A DNA stretch of 45,916 nucleotides from Rhodospirillaceae bacterium (GCA_947467145.1 CANIGJ010000035.1:1-45916), one strand, 5' to 3'; positions 17,184 through 26,543 are shown, counted from the stretch's first letter. Numbers and translations are program-made. The notes: a model not told the origin generated them from the letters alone.

Positions 17184-17858
17184 ATGCGCGAAATCGTCCT
17201 GGATACCGAAACAACCGGCTTTGATCCCCAGCAGGGCCACCGTGTGGTCGAGATCGGCTGTATCGAGCTGTTCAACCACGTGCCCACGGGCAAGACGTTC
17301 CACAAATACTGCAATCCCGAACGCGACATGCCGGCCGAAGCTTTCGCGGTGCATGGCCTGGGCGAGGACTTTTTGCGTGGCCAGCCGCTGTTCGCCGATA
17401 TCGGCGAAGGCCTGGTTGAATTCCTGGGCGATGAGGCGCCGATCATCGCGCATAACGCCGAATTCGATATGCGCTTCGTCAATTTTGAGCTGGGCAAATG
17501 CGGCCTCGCCAAATTGCCGATGACGCGCGCGATCGACACCGTGATGATGGCGCGCACCAAGTTTCCGGGTGCGCCCGCTAGCCTCGATGCGCTGTGCAAA
17601 CGCTTCAACATCGACAACGGCTCGCGCACGTTGCACGGAGCACTCCTCGATGCGCAATTGCTGGCCGAAGTTTATCTCGAACTGATCGGCGGCCGGCAGG
17701 CGGGTCTGATGCTGGGCGAAAATGCCGCGGAGGAAGCGGCGCTGGCTGCCATCGAGATCGTGCACCGCGTGGCGCGCGCCCATGTGGCAAGCGAGGCCGA
17801 ACTCGCCACGCATGCGGAATTCCTGAAAAAAGTCACCAATCCTATTTGGTTGCGCTGA
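17184..17858 (+). CDS. dnaQ: DNA polymerase III epsilon subunit (3'-5' proofreading exonuclease)
   Basis: DnaQ is the DEDDh exonuclease of the replicase. All five catalytic residues are present: D7 and E9 (L-D-T-E-T-T-G), D95 (A-E-F-D), H151 and D156 (H-G-A-L-L-D). After the exonuclease domain a roughly 55-residue C-terminal part would bind the polymerase subunit. The 224-residue length is normal. The gene is convergent with the mechanosensitive channel gene; a GC hairpin lies between them. Confidence 0.95.
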   Translation: MREIVLDTETTGFDPQQGHRVVEIGCIELFNHVPTGKTFHKYCNPERDMPAEAFAVHGLGEDFLRGQPLFADIGEGLVEFLGDEAPIIAHNAEFDMRFVNFELGKCGLAKLPMTRAIDTVMMARTKFPGAPASLDALCKRFNIDNGSRTLHGALLDAQLLAEVYLELIGGRQAGLMLGENAAEEAALAAIEIVHRVARAHVASEAELATHAEFLKKVTNPIWLR

Positions 17859-17876
17859 AACGCAACGGGCCGATCT

Positions 17877-17896
17877 GGCTTCGCTAAGGCGAAGCC
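17877..17896. terminator. Hairpin between convergent dnaQ and the MscS-type gene
   Basis: GGCTTCGC-taag-GCGAAGCC forms a perfect 8-bp stem with a four-base loop, placed between the two stop codons. There is no T-run on either strand, so it is a possible Rho-linked or stabilising 3' structure rather than a classic terminator. Confidence 0.45.
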
Positions 17897-17899
17897 GGC

Positions 17900-20230
17900 C
17901 TATTGCAGTGCTCTGTTGCGCAGCTCGCGATCGACCGCGAAGCGTAAGTCGCTGGCGACCTCTCGCATTTTCGTGGCATCGGGTACGTCGGCTTCCAGCT
18001 CGAAGGTATAGCCGCCGCCGATGGCTTGCAGCAAAACCCGTGGCGGCGGAAAAGATTGAACATTCGGATCGGCCGCCGCACAGCCCAAAAGCAAATCGCG
18101 CCCGCCCTCCGCGCCCAGCGCTTCGGGTAATTGGAACGTGATTTGAAGGCGCGCACCGCGGTCTTTGTGTGTCCAATTGGTAACCGAGACGGATAAAAAA
18201 TCACCGTTCGGAATTAACACCGATGCACGATTGCCCGTGACGACTTCGGTCGAGCGGACGTTGATGCGATTAACAAGGCCTTCGGTGCCGCTCACCGTGA
18301 TCCAGTCACCGACCTTGACCGGCCGTTCGATCAACAAAATCAGACCGGATACGAAATTGTTGATGATGTTTTGCATCCCGAAGCCGATGCCGACGGACAG
18401 CGCCCCGGCCACGAAGGCAAGGCTCGACAGGTTAATGCCAAGGGCCATCACGGCAATTGAGCCGGCGACGATAACGCCGATATAACCCAAGCCCGAACGT
18501 AGCGAGTTACGCACGCCTACATCGAGCTGGGTTCCCGGGAACACGCGGCGGTCGAGAATCTGCTGGGCAAAGCGTGTCAGCCAAACGCCGATGAGGAAGG
18601 TGAATATGGCGCCTATGAGGTCGGCCAACGACAACGTAATGTTGCCGATGCGCACACCTTCGATCAGACGCTCCGTCATCATCAGCGCGTCTTCGGCGCC
18701 GGTGCCCCAAACCACCATGGTGCCGAGGATCAGGCCGATCACCGCCACAATGTCGAAAATGATGCCGAACCAAAACAACGCCAGCCGTAACGCGGGTTGA
18801 TCGGTACCGAGGCGGTCGCACAGCTTGCGGCCGGCGGGGCTTTCCGCGTCGCAGACACGGACGATGACTTCTTGCGCCATCAAGCGCAGGCTCCACGCGA
18901 CGAAGAACAGGGCCGCGGTCGCCAAACTATTGGAGAATATATAGGGCCCGAGATCGACGTAACCGAGGGCGCTGGCAAGGATGGACGCGGTCGCAATCGC
19001 AGGCGGTACGACCAGCAGGAAAAGCCGGATTGCCTTGCCGCTCGTTGCCTTGTTCTGCAACAGGACGCGGCCGCCGATGCCGATGGCCGAGCGCCCGATG
19101 ACGCTGCCGGCGACCGTGAAAATCAAAGCCCAGACGGCGATGAGGTTGGCGCTGATAAATGTCACGGTCAGATGCCCGAGCGCGGCATTGATCGCAAACA
19201 GGTAGGTCAAAAGCGCGAGCGAACGAACCAACGCTGTCCGATCGTCGTCGTCCGCGATCAGAGGCGTGACGCCGCTGGGCGGTCGGATGGCGACCGCATG
19301 CAGAATCCGCAAGGAGATTCCCACGATCAGGCCGATGGTGATCACGGCGAGGACGACAGCACGTCCGGAAGCTTCGGGCAGCCAATCTTTCAGCGGGGCG
19401 ATAAGCCAGGCGGCCGTGATGGCGGCAATCCACGGCAGGGTCGACCGCAAGACGCTCAGCATGATCCGGCTCACCGCTCCGCTGAAGCAGGGCCCCCAGA
19501 CAGGCCAGCTTCGCCGAGCAGCCAACCGGACGAGGATAAGCGTCAACAACCAGGTCACGACGCTGACCGAGATCACCAGCACGGCCACCTGGCCGGTCTC
19601 GCTTCCCGACTGCAGCCACGATCGCGTGACATCCGTGGTGCTCACCATCACCAAGCCGGCCATGGCCCATATCTCGCCGCCGGCACGCGCCCAGGTCAAA
19701 GGATTGAACGGAATTTGGCCGCGTGCGATCAGGGACGCGGCGAGTTTATCCAGGCGCGTGGTTGAAATTTTATCGAGCAACTGATCGGCACGGGCAACGA
19801 CCAGATCAACCTGGCGGGTCCAGCCGCCGAACAATCCGACACGATCTTCCAGCGCCTTTCGCTGTGCCTTCATGTCGTCGGATTCGGATGCATCGGCCGG
19901 CGCCGAGGCGACAAAGGCGTCGCGCAGTTCACGCGCCTCGTTGGCAAAGTGCTGGATCTCGTCGCCAAATGCGGTCGCTTGCGTGCGAACCGCGGCGGCC
20001 TGATCGGCAAAAGCATCGATTTGTGTCGCGTCCAGCTTGAGTACGCTGACGTCATGACTGATCCGATCGAGCGCCCGCGTCCAATCCGCGAAACGCGTGA
20101 CGACCGAGGCGGGCTCCGGCGGTTCCTGGGCGAGCGCTCGTCCGTCCCATGCCATGATCAGGAACGCGGCGATACCGCACGCAATGGCCATCTGGAAGCG
20201 TCGAGCGAATACCGCGAAGGCTAGACCCAT
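17900..20230 (-). CDS. Large mechanosensitive channel, MscS family with periplasmic DUF3772-type domain
   Basis: The ATG at 20230 follows a GGAGGGA site and opens a signal peptide ending in A-L-A-Q. A coiled, charged periplasmic region of about 150 residues follows, then around ten membrane segments. The MscS core has the pore-helix motif G-I-G-F-G-M-Q-N-I-I-N-N-F-V-S-G at 614-629, followed by the beta and cytoplasmic domains. At 776 residues it resembles MscK/YbdG-like large channels that release solutes on osmotic downshock. It lies between dnaQ and secB, genes that are usually adjacent near alphaproteobacterial origins. Confidence 0.9.
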   Translation of the reverse strand: MGLAFAVFARRFQMAIACGIAAFLIMAWDGRALAQEPPEPASVVTRFADWTRALDRISHDVSVLKLDATQIDAFADQAAAVRTQATAFGDEIQHFANEARELRDAFVASAPADASESDDMKAQRKALEDRVGLFGGWTRQVDLVVARADQLLDKISTTRLDKLAASLIARGQIPFNPLTWARAGGEIWAMAGLVMVSTTDVTRSWLQSGSETGQVAVLVISVSVVTWLLTLILVRLAARRSWPVWGPCFSGAVSRIMLSVLRSTLPWIAAITAAWLIAPLKDWLPEASGRAVVLAVITIGLIVGISLRILHAVAIRPPSGVTPLIADDDDRTALVRSLALLTYLFAINAALGHLTVTFISANLIAVWALIFTVAGSVIGRSAIGIGGRVLLQNKATSGKAIRLFLLVVPPAIATASILASALGYVDLGPYIFSNSLATAALFFVAWSLRLMAQEVIVRVCDAESPAGRKLCDRLGTDQPALRLALFWFGIIFDIVAVIGLILGTMVVWGTGAEDALMMTERLIEGVRIGNITLSLADLIGAIFTFLIGVWLTRFAQQILDRRVFPGTQLDVGVRNSLRSGLGYIGVIVAGSIAVMALGINLSSLAFVAGALSVGIGFGMQNIINNFVSGLILLIERPVKVGDWITVSGTEGLVNRINVRSTEVVTGNRASVLIPNGDFLSVSVTNWTHKDRGARLQITFQLPEALGAEGGRDLLLGCAAADPNVQSFPPPRVLLQAIGGGYTFELEADVPDATKMREVASDLRFAVDRELRNRALQ

Positions 20231-20375
20231 CGTTCCCTCCAAGCATGTTTTTGCATCATGGCGGTGAACCTGTGGCGGGTCGACAGCTAAAGTTACCCGG
20301 CCCGGCTGACCGGGCGCGTTCACAGCCCCGCTCGCCGCGCGGCCGTTTTGTTCAAGTCATTGTTATAAGAGCAAC

Positions 20376-20403
20376 CGCCGCGCGATGGGGCGATGGCGCG
20401 GCG
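20376..20403 (-). terminator. Possible terminator after secB
   Basis: CGCCGCGC (20376-20383) pairs with GCGCGGCG (20396-20403) around a 12-base loop just past the secB stop. On the minus strand it is followed by TTGCTCTTATAAC, which is only moderately T-rich. Confidence 0.3.
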
Positions 20404-20410
20404 CGATGAG

Positions 20411-20908
20411 CTAAGCCTTCGTCTGCGCCGCCTGGGCCTGTTGCGCGCGCTGCTGATAGAGATGCGCAAAATCGATCGGCGACAGCATCAGCGGTGCGAA
20501 GCCGCCGTCCCCGGTGCAATCGGCGACGATGCGGCGCAGGAACGGGAACAGGATCATCGGGCATTCGATCAACACCACCGGGCCCAGATGTTCCTGCGGC
20601 ACGTTGAGGGTGAAGATGCCGGCATATTCGATTTCCAGCAGATAGGCGAGTTGCTCCTTGGCGCGCGCTTCGGCGCGGACCTTAAGAACGACCTCGAAGA
20701 TATCCTGCTGCTTGGGCTCGGCCTGCACATCGATATCGACCTTGATGTTCGGCGCTTCGCTCATCAGCGAAAAGACCTGCGGCGTGTTGGGCGCCTCGAA
20801 GGACAGATCCTTCACATATTGGCCATTGATTAGCAGCGGCGGACGTTTCGGCTGCTCCGGCTCCGGCGTGAAACGGTCGCTGGGGATGGGGCTGGATTCG
20901 TCGCTCAT
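20411..20908 (-). CDS. secB: Protein-export chaperone SecB
   Basis: SecB is the tetrameric cytosolic chaperone that keeps precursors unfolded and hands them to SecA. The 165-residue protein has Q-Y-V-K-D-L-S-F-E-A-P-N-T-P and the later P-Q-E-H-L-G-P-V segment. A conserved C-P-x-x-L-F-P-F-x-R-R stretch also matches the family. The start at 20908 is preceded by GAGGA; the frame extends upstream into fxsA but without homology. Its neighbours dnaQ and fxsA match the usual alphaproteobacterial order. Confidence 0.95.
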   Translation of the reverse strand: MSDESSPIPSDRFTPEPEQPKRPPLLINGQYVKDLSFEAPNTPQVFSLMSEAPNIKVDIDVQAEPKQQDIFEVVLKVRAEARAKEQLAYLLEIEYAGIFTLNVPQEHLGPVVLIECPMILFPFLRRIVADCTGDGGFAPLMLSPIDFAHLYQQRAQQAQAAQTKA

Positions 20909-20963
20909 GAATGGGGTCCTCGGCGCTGTTTTTGGCCTGTATTTTCCGGGGGCCTGCGTAGCA

Positions 20964-21494
20964 TTAATCGCGTTTGGGTACAACGTCGCCAGGAGTACCC
21001 AATTGGGAATCCAGGAGCGGTCTTTGCGGCGTCTCGCCGGGTGCCGGGGACACCTCCTCGAACTCGCCCTCGATCACCATGTCGTCACGTGTCGGCCCAC
21101 GTTTGCTTCCTTGGCGGGGATCGCCATAGGTCGAGCCGTGCACAATGGCATGGCGCGCCAGCATACGTTTCAGGGCCACGCGGGTCGGTGGCAGAAACAG
21201 TATGAGTGCGGCGATATCGGTCAGGAACCCGGGCAGCAGCAGCAAGACCCCGCCGGCCACCAGGCAGAGCGCATCGAACGCCTGATCGATCGGAGCGACA
21301 CCGTTCTGCATTTGCGCGCGCGCGCGCATCAGCAAGGAAATGCCCTCGCTGCGCATGAGCCACAGCCCGGCGACGCCGGCGCCGAAGAACAACAACAGTG
21401 TATTGATCCAGCCCAGCCATTCGCCGACCTGGATAAATATATAGATTTCGAGGATCGGCCACGCGATCAGGCCGAAGAGCACCATCCATCCCAT
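20964..21494 (-). CDS. fxsA: FxsA-family membrane protein
   Basis: FxsA is an inner-membrane protein known in E. coli for relieving F-exclusion of phage T7; its normal role is unclear. The 176-residue protein has three to four hydrophobic segments and the conserved E-I-Y-I-F-I-Q-V-G, G-A-G-V-A-G and L-L-L-P-G-F-L-T-D stretches. The hydrophilic tail is variable. It is upstream of secB on the same strand and divergent from the timA-like gene across 182 bp that must hold both promoters. Confidence 0.9.
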   Translation of the reverse strand: MGWMVLFGLIAWPILEIYIFIQVGEWLGWINTLLLFFGAGVAGLWLMRSEGISLLMRARAQMQNGVAPIDQAFDALCLVAGGVLLLLPGFLTDIAALILFLPPTRVALKRMLARHAIVHGSTYGDPRQGSKRGPTRDDMVIEGEFEEVSPAPGETPQRPLLDSQLGTPGDVVPKRD

Positions 21495-21676
21495 CGCGTT
21501 AATCTAGGCCGAAATCCCGAAATTGCCATTGCATGACATCGATTTCGCGCCAACTTAAGCGAAATAAGGCGGATATATCGCGTTTCAAGCCATGATGGCG
21601 GCTAGACCCCCTTCCGGCGAGTGAGTAATCTGCCGCTAGATTAGACGACGCTTCTAGAGAGACTCGATAAGATCGC

Positions 21677-22375
21677 ATGGGCGAAAGTTTTCAATACGTC
21701 GACATCATCCTGTTCGCCATGATCGCGGCTTTCCTCGTGCTGCGCCTGCGCAGCGTGTTAGGCCGTCACAAGGACGATGGCCGCCCGCCGCCCCGCCCCG
21801 AGGCCGATCCATTGGCTCAGCCGACCAATATGGGCGACGATACCGTGATCCCGCTGCCTGAGCGCATGCGCCGCCCGCGCCCCGAAAATCCGTTCGACGA
21901 TCAGCCCCTTGCCGAGCCGGCCGGCCCGCTGGAAGCCGGCGTCGCCGCGATGCGCGCGCACGATCCGCGCTTCGATCTCAAGGAATTCATCGGCGGTGCG
22001 CGCGCCGCGTTCGAGATGATCGTGCAGGGTTTCGCCGAAGGCGACCGCAAGACCTTGAAAGAGCTGTTGAGCACCGAGGTCTACGACAATTTCGACGGCG
22101 CCATGCGCGACCGTGAATCGCGCAACGAGATCTTGGAAAACACGCTGATCCGCATCGTGTCGGTCGATCCGACCGAAGCCGAGGTCGAACACGGCATCGC
22201 CTCGATCACGGTGAAGATCGTGTCCGAACAGGTCAACGTCACCAAGAACGCCGCCGGCGAAACCGTCAGCGGCAATGCGAACCATATCGCCGAGGTCTCC
22301 GATATCTGGACCTTCTCGCGTGATCTGCGCTCGCGCGATCCCAATTGGAAACTGGTCGCCACCCGCAGTGAATAA
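21677..22375 (+). CDS. Tim44-like (TimA) membrane-associated protein
   Basis: The 232-residue protein has a single N-terminal helix (residues 9-25), then a proline-rich linker. The C-terminal Tim44/NTF2-like domain starts near F-D-L-K-E-F-I-G-G-A-R-A-A-F and is related to mitochondrial import factor Tim44 and bacterial TimA. The bacterial role is unsettled; a scaffold at the inner membrane is likely. The 3' end overlaps the start region of mltA by eight bases, matching a gene pair conserved in alphaproteobacteria. Confidence 0.9.
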   Translation: MGESFQYVDIILFAMIAAFLVLRLRSVLGRHKDDGRPPPRPEADPLAQPTNMGDDTVIPLPERMRRPRPENPFDDQPLAEPAGPLEAGVAAMRAHDPRFDLKEFIGGARAAFEMIVQGFAEGDRKTLKELLSTEVYDNFDGAMRDRESRNEILENTLIRIVSVDPTEAEVEHGIASITVKIVSEQVNVTKNAAGETVSGNANHIAEVSDIWTFSRDLRSRDPNWKLVATRSE

Positions 22376-23603
22376 AGTGCGGCTGCTTGTTACGGCATCG
22401 TTGCTGGCACTTCTCGCCGCCTGTACGCCGCGCGAGGTCACGCCGCCGGCGCCACCCGCTGCGGCTGAGCCCAAGCTCGACATCAGCGTAACGAACTTCG
22501 CATCCCTGCCCGGCTGGGCCGCCGACGATCAGGCGCTGGCCTACGAAACCTTCCGCGATTCTTGCGCCGCGATGATCAAGCGCGATCGCACCGCGACGTG
22601 GTCGCTGGGCTCGGTCAGCGGCACCAATGCCGATTGGATCAATATCTGTCAGCAGTTGCAGCCCAAGGTCACGGCGGCCGAGGCACGCGCGTTTTTTGAG
22701 CGCAACTTCACGCCGCTCGATATTTCCGACGGTGGGAAAGCGACCGATAAAAATAGCGGCATGATCACCGGCTATTTCGTGCCGGAACTTAAAGGCTCGC
22801 GCACGCAAAGCGCACGCTTCTCGGTGCCGCTCTATCGCCGCCCGCCCGATCTGGTCACCGCCGATCTCGGCGCCTTCCGCGAAGAATTCAAAGGCAAGTC
22901 GGTGACCGGCCGTATCGAGGGCAATCGCTTCGTGCCCTATCCGCCGCGCGCCATCATCGAAAAGGGTGAACTGGCGGGCAAGAAGCTCGAGATCCTGTGG
23001 GTCGACGATCCAATCGAAACCTTCATCACGCATATCCAAGGCTCGGGCCGCGTCGTGCTTGAAAACGGCGAAACCATCGGCGTCGGTTACGATGCGCAGA
23101 ACGGCCAGGCCTATCGCGCCATCGGCCGCGATCTGGTGGAGCGCGGCGTGATGCCGGCGAGCGAAGTGACGCTCGACAGTATCGTGAATTGGCTGCGCGC
23201 CAATCCGAAGGACGCGCAGGACGTGATGAACAAAAATCCGTCTTATGTGTTCTTCCGCGAAATCAAAGGGCGCGGCCCCATCGGTTCGCAAGGCGTGCCG
23301 CTGACGCCCGGCCGCTCGCTCGCCGTCGATCGCAAGTTCCATTCGATGGGCATGCCGATCTGGCTCGACACCACCTACCCCTCGGGCAATCCGCAGGCGG
23401 GCCAGCCGCTCCGCCGCTTGATGATCGCCCAGGATACCGGCGGCGCCATTGTCGGTGTGGTGCGCGGTGATCTGTTCTGGGGGCAGGGCGCGGCGGCGCG
23501 CGCCGCCGCGGGCGCCATGAAACAGCCGGGCAAGTTCACGGTTCTGGTGCCGAGTGCATCGTTGAAGCTGTCGTTCAACGCGCCGGTTGCACGCGCGGGC
23601 TGA
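22368..23603 (+). CDS. mltA: Membrane-bound lytic murein transglycosylase A (lipoprotein)
   Basis: MltA cleaves peptidoglycan glycan strands to 1,6-anhydro-muropeptides at the outer membrane. From GTG 22368 the 411-residue protein has a lipoprotein signal with lipobox L-A-A-C19. The MltA barrel domain follows. The C-terminal 3D domain has A-Q-D356-T-G-G-A-I and R-G-D368-L-F-W-G, where the catalytic aspartate is expected. A second GTG at 22377, right after the preceding TAA, is an equally plausible start. The AmpG-like permease at 38843 could recycle its products. Confidence 0.94.
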   Translation: MNKVRLLVTASLLALLAACTPREVTPPAPPAAAEPKLDISVTNFASLPGWAADDQALAYETFRDSCAAMIKRDRTATWSLGSVSGTNADWINICQQLQPKVTAAEARAFFERNFTPLDISDGGKATDKNSGMITGYFVPELKGSRTQSARFSVPLYRRPPDLVTADLGAFREEFKGKSVTGRIEGNRFVPYPPRAIIEKGELAGKKLEILWVDDPIETFITHIQGSGRVVLENGETIGVGYDAQNGQAYRAIGRDLVERGVMPASEVTLDSIVNWLRANPKDAQDVMNKNPSYVFFREIKGRGPIGSQGVPLTPGRSLAVDRKFHSMGMPIWLDTTYPSGNPQAGQPLRRLMIAQDTGGAIVGVVRGDLFWGQGAAARAAAGAMKQPGKFTVLVPSASLKLSFNAPVARAG

Positions 23604-23645
23604 GCACACCCACTTTACTCCGATCCGGTTAAGCGCGATCTTGAT

Positions 23646-23665
23646 GCAAAGCGACCTCGCGTCGC
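23646..23665. repeat. Dispersed palindromic repeat, copy 1
   Basis: GCAAAGCGACCTCGCGTCGC occurs here between mltA and lutA and again at 35217-35236, with all 20 bases identical. Its core GCGAC-ctcgc-GTCGC can form a hairpin. Confidence 0.75.
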
Positions 23666-23681
23666 AAATATCGAGAACGCC

Positions 23682-24482
23682 ATGACGAATGCCGACGCTC
23701 CGCGCACCCCTCCTGATCATCCTCGCGTTGCGCTGCTCGTTACCTGCCTCGTCGATGTCATGCGTCCGCAAATCGGCTTCGCCGCCGTGCAGTTGCTGGA
23801 GCGTGCGGGCTGTATCGTCGAAGTTCCCGAGGCGCAGACCTGCTGCGGCCAGCCGGCCTATAATTCGGGCGACCGGGCGGATGCGCAAAAAATCGCCAAA
23901 GACGTCATAGAAGCCTTCGCCGGTTTCGATTATGTCGTCGCCCCGTCCGGTTCTTGCGCCGGTATGGTTCGGGCGCATTTCCCCGAACTGTTCGCGAATG
24001 ATCCGGTCTGGGGTCCGAAGGCGGCCGAACTGTCCGCGCGCACCTATGAGCTGACCCAATTCCTGGTCGATATCATGGGTTGCAAGAACATTGTGACCGC
24101 CGATGCCTCGGTCAAAACCGCCATCGCGATCTATCACGATTCCTGCTCCGGCCTACGCGAGCTCGGCATCAAGGCGCAGCCCCGAACCCTGCTCAAAGCG
24201 GTGCCCGGATTGGCCGTGCGGGATTATTCCGGTTCCGAAACATGCTGCGGATTTGGGGGGACTTTCTGCATCAAATACCCCGATGTGTCGGATCGCATCG
24301 TCACTCAGCGCCTGGCTGATTTGGCGCGAACTCCCGGGAATCTGCTGTTGGGCGGCGACCTCGGCTGTCTGATGAATCTGGCCGGCAAGCTCAGCCGCGA
24401 GGGCTCACCTTTGCGCGTTTTCCATGTTGCGGAAGTTTTGGCCGGCGGGACGGACGGGGCTTCCATCGGGGAAGAAGGATGA
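23682..24482 (+). CDS. lutA: Lactate-utilisation protein A (LutA/LldE-type CCG-domain protein)
   Basis: LutA is one of three subunits of an iron-sulphur L-lactate dehydrogenase. The 266-residue protein has two cysteine-rich CCG domains. The first includes T-C-L-V-D and C54-C-G56; the second includes H-D-S-C-S-G-L-R-E-L-G and E-T-C-C-G-F-G-G-T-F. It is followed with overlap by lutB and lutC. No lactate permease or LutR-type regulator is present here. The cluster sits between mltA and smr, which are usually neighbours. Confidence 0.92.
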   Translation: MTNADAPRTPPDHPRVALLVTCLVDVMRPQIGFAAVQLLERAGCIVEVPEAQTCCGQPAYNSGDRADAQKIAKDVIEAFAGFDYVVAPSGSCAGMVRAHFPELFANDPVWGPKAAELSARTYELTQFLVDIMGCKNIVTADASVKTAIAIYHDSCSGLRELGIKAQPRTLLKAVPGLAVRDYSGSETCCGFGGTFCIKYPDVSDRIVTQRLADLARTPGNLLLGGDLGCLMNLAGKLSREGSPLRVFHVAEVLAGGTDGASIGEEG

Positions 24483-24484
24483 CG

Positions 24485-25888
24485 ATGCACGTCACCACCG
24501 ATTTCCCGGCCGCCGCCAAAAAGGCGCTCGCCGATCCGTCCTTGCAGGCGGCCCTCGCCCGCATGCGCAACGGGTTTGTGACCGCGCGCGCCACGGCGGT
24601 GGCGCGTCTGCCTGAATTCGAGGATCTGCGCGACCGAGCCCAGGCGATCCGCGACCATGTGCTGCAAAATCTCGACGCTTATCTGGAGCGGTTCGAGGCC
24701 AATGTGATCGCCGCCGGGGGCCAGGTCCATTGGTGCCGCGATGCCGCCGAAGCGCGCCAGACCGTGCTCAATATTTTGCGCCAGACGGGCGCAAAAACCT
24801 TCGCCAAGGGCAAGTCGATGGTCGGCGAGGAAATCGAGCTTAATCCCTATCTTGAAGCCAACGGCGTGCGGCCGATTGAGACGGATTTGGGCGAATATAT
24901 CATTCAACTGCGCCATGAAACGCCGTCGCATATCATCGCACCCGCCACCCATGTGTCGAAAGAACAGGTGGCCGAGGTATTCCGCGCCGCGCACGGCCAT
25001 CTGGATGTCGGCCGTCCCTTGGAAACGCCGGATTCCTTGCTGGCCGAGGCGCGCGAGATTTTGCGCAAAGAATTCCTTTCGGCGGACGCCGGGATGACCG
25101 GCGCCAACTTCCTGATCGCCGAAACCGGCACCAGCGTGATCGTCACCAACGAGGGCAACGGCGACCTGTCGCAGACCGTGCCCAAGACCCACATCGTGCT
25201 CGCCGGCATCGAAAAGGTCGTGCCGACCCTGGACGACGTTTCCGTCCTTTTGCGCGTGCTGGCGCGCAGCGCCACCGGCCAGGAGATCAGCACCTACACG
25301 ACGTTTTCCACTGGGCCGAAGCGCGCCACGGATATGGATGGCCCGCAGCATTACCATGTCGTGCTGCTGGATAACGGCCGTAGCGCGCTTTTGGGCGGGC
25401 AATTCCACGACATGTTGCGCTGCATCCGCTGCGGCGCCTGCCTCAATCATTGCCCGGTGTATGGCGCGGTCGGCGGACATGCTTATGGCTCGGTCTATCC
25501 CGGCCCGATGGGCTCAGTCTTGAGCCCGGCTTTCGCTGGGATCGAGGCGGCGAAACATCTGCCGCATGCCTCGACGCTCTGCGGCGCCTGCGAAGCGGCC
25601 TGCCCGGTGCGCATTCCGCTGCCCAAAATGCTGCGCGCCTGGCGCGATATATCGTTCGAACGCGGCTTGGTGACGCAACGCTCCAAGCTCGGCCTTGCAC
25701 TCTGGTCGTTCGCCGCGCGGAACCCGGCGCTATATCGAATGGGTGCGGCGATCGCTGCCAAAATTCTGCAAAAGCCGCGTGCGATATTGCGTTTGGTGCC
25801 GGGCTTGTCGGGTTGGCTGGCGACGCGCGATTTCCCGGCCGCGCAGGGCAAAACGTTTATGGCTCAGTGGAAGGCGAAACGTGGCTGA
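24485..25888 (+). CDS. lutB: Lactate-utilisation protein B (LutB/YkgF-type, two 4Fe-4S clusters)
   Basis: The 467-residue protein has an N-terminal LUD domain with conserved G-E-E-I-E-L and E-T-G-T-S-V-I-V-T-N-E-G. Two ferredoxin-like cysteine sets follow: C-I-R-C-G-A-C-L-N-H-C-P and C-G-A-C-E-A-A-C-P-V. It passes electrons from lactate oxidation to the chain. I chose the ATG at 24485 because GAAGAAGG at 24471-24478 is correctly spaced; the ATG at 24479 is too close to it. The lutC start overlaps its 3' end by eight bases. Confidence 0.93.
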   Translation: MHVTTDFPAAAKKALADPSLQAALARMRNGFVTARATAVARLPEFEDLRDRAQAIRDHVLQNLDAYLERFEANVIAAGGQVHWCRDAAEARQTVLNILRQTGAKTFAKGKSMVGEEIELNPYLEANGVRPIETDLGEYIIQLRHETPSHIIAPATHVSKEQVAEVFRAAHGHLDVGRPLETPDSLLAEAREILRKEFLSADAGMTGANFLIAETGTSVIVTNEGNGDLSQTVPKTHIVLAGIEKVVPTLDDVSVLLRVLARSATGQEISTYTTFSTGPKRATDMDGPQHYHVVLLDNGRSALLGGQFHDMLRCIRCGACLNHCPVYGAVGGHAYGSVYPGPMGSVLSPAFAGIEAAKHLPHASTLCGACEAACPVRIPLPKMLRAWRDISFERGLVTQRSKLGLALWSFAARNPALYRMGAAIAAKILQKPRAILRLVPGLSGWLATRDFPAAQGKTFMAQWKAKRG

Positions 25889-26543
25889 CGCGCGCGCCGA
25901 CATCTTCGCGCGGTTGCGTTCGTCCCTGGATGCGGGCGGGCCCGTCGACACGCGCCGGGCCGCAGTGGCGTCGCGCATTGCCGCGCCGCCGCGCATCGGT
26001 TTGCTGGGCCGCGTCAGCAATGTCGATCTGGTCGCGACATTCAAGGACCGCGCCGGCGAATTGGGTGTATCGATCAGCCACGTCGTCTCTGCCGCTGAGA
26101 TCGGCGACGCGGTCGCGGATTATCTACGCAGCCGCAATTTGCCGCAGGTGGTGCGAACGTCGCCGGAACTCGCTGATGTTGCTTGGCCGAGCAGCCTGAC
26201 GGTCAGCTCCGGCGGCACCGACGGCGACGATCCGGTCGGCGTGGCCTTGGCGCGCGCCGGGGTCGCGGAAACCGGCACGGTGGTGATGGCGTCGGGTGCC
26301 GCCAGCCCGACCAAGCTCAATTATTTGCCGGAAAGCCATATCGTCGTGCTGGCCGCCGCCAACATCGTGGCGAGTTACGAGCAAGGCTTGGATATCGCGC
26401 GGGGCGACACAGGCGATCTGCCACCGCGCACCATCAATTGGATCAGCGGCCCGTCGCGCACCGCCGATATCGAACAGACGATCCTGGTCGGCGTGCATGG
26501 GCCGAAGCGTATCCATGTCGTCATTGTCGATCATTTGCCATGA
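25881..26543 (+). CDS. lutC: Lactate-utilisation protein C (LutC, LUD domain)
   Basis: The GTG at 25881 is preceded by GGAAGG with good spacing and overlaps lutB by eight bases. The 220-residue protein is a single LUD domain. It has S-S-G-G-T-D-G-D-D-P-V-G and the A-E-T-G-T-V-V-M-A-S-G-type segment, plus the C-terminal I-S-G-P-S-R-T-A-D-I-E seen in LutC/YkgG proteins. It lacks cysteine clusters, as expected. Its stop overlaps the smr start as ATGA, tying smr expression to the lactate genes. Confidence 0.92.
   Translation: MADARADIFARLRSSLDAGGPVDTRRAAVASRIAAPPRIGLLGRVSNVDLVATFKDRAGELGVSISHVVSAAEIGDAVADYLRSRNLPQVVRTSPELADVAWPSSLTVSSGGTDGDDPVGVALARAGVAETGTVVMASGAASPTKLNYLPESHIVVLAAANIVASYEQGLDIARGDTGDLPPRTINWISGPSRTADIEQTILVGVHGPKRIHVVIVDHLP

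Noticed and set aside
17877..17896. Hairpin between dnaQ and the MscS-type gene as a classic intrinsic terminator
   Set aside because: The stem is perfect but no T-run follows on either strand, so I list it only as a possible 3' structure.
15690..18176. Very long open frame on the minus strand, opposite aroE, coaE and dnaQ
   Set aside because: It covers three well-recognised genes on the other strand, and its translation is low-complexity and family-less. Long antisense frames are common in GC-rich DNA.
22266..24137. 623-codon open frame opposite mltA and lutA
   Set aside because: Same reason: both opposite-strand genes have clear catalytic motifs, and this frame has none.
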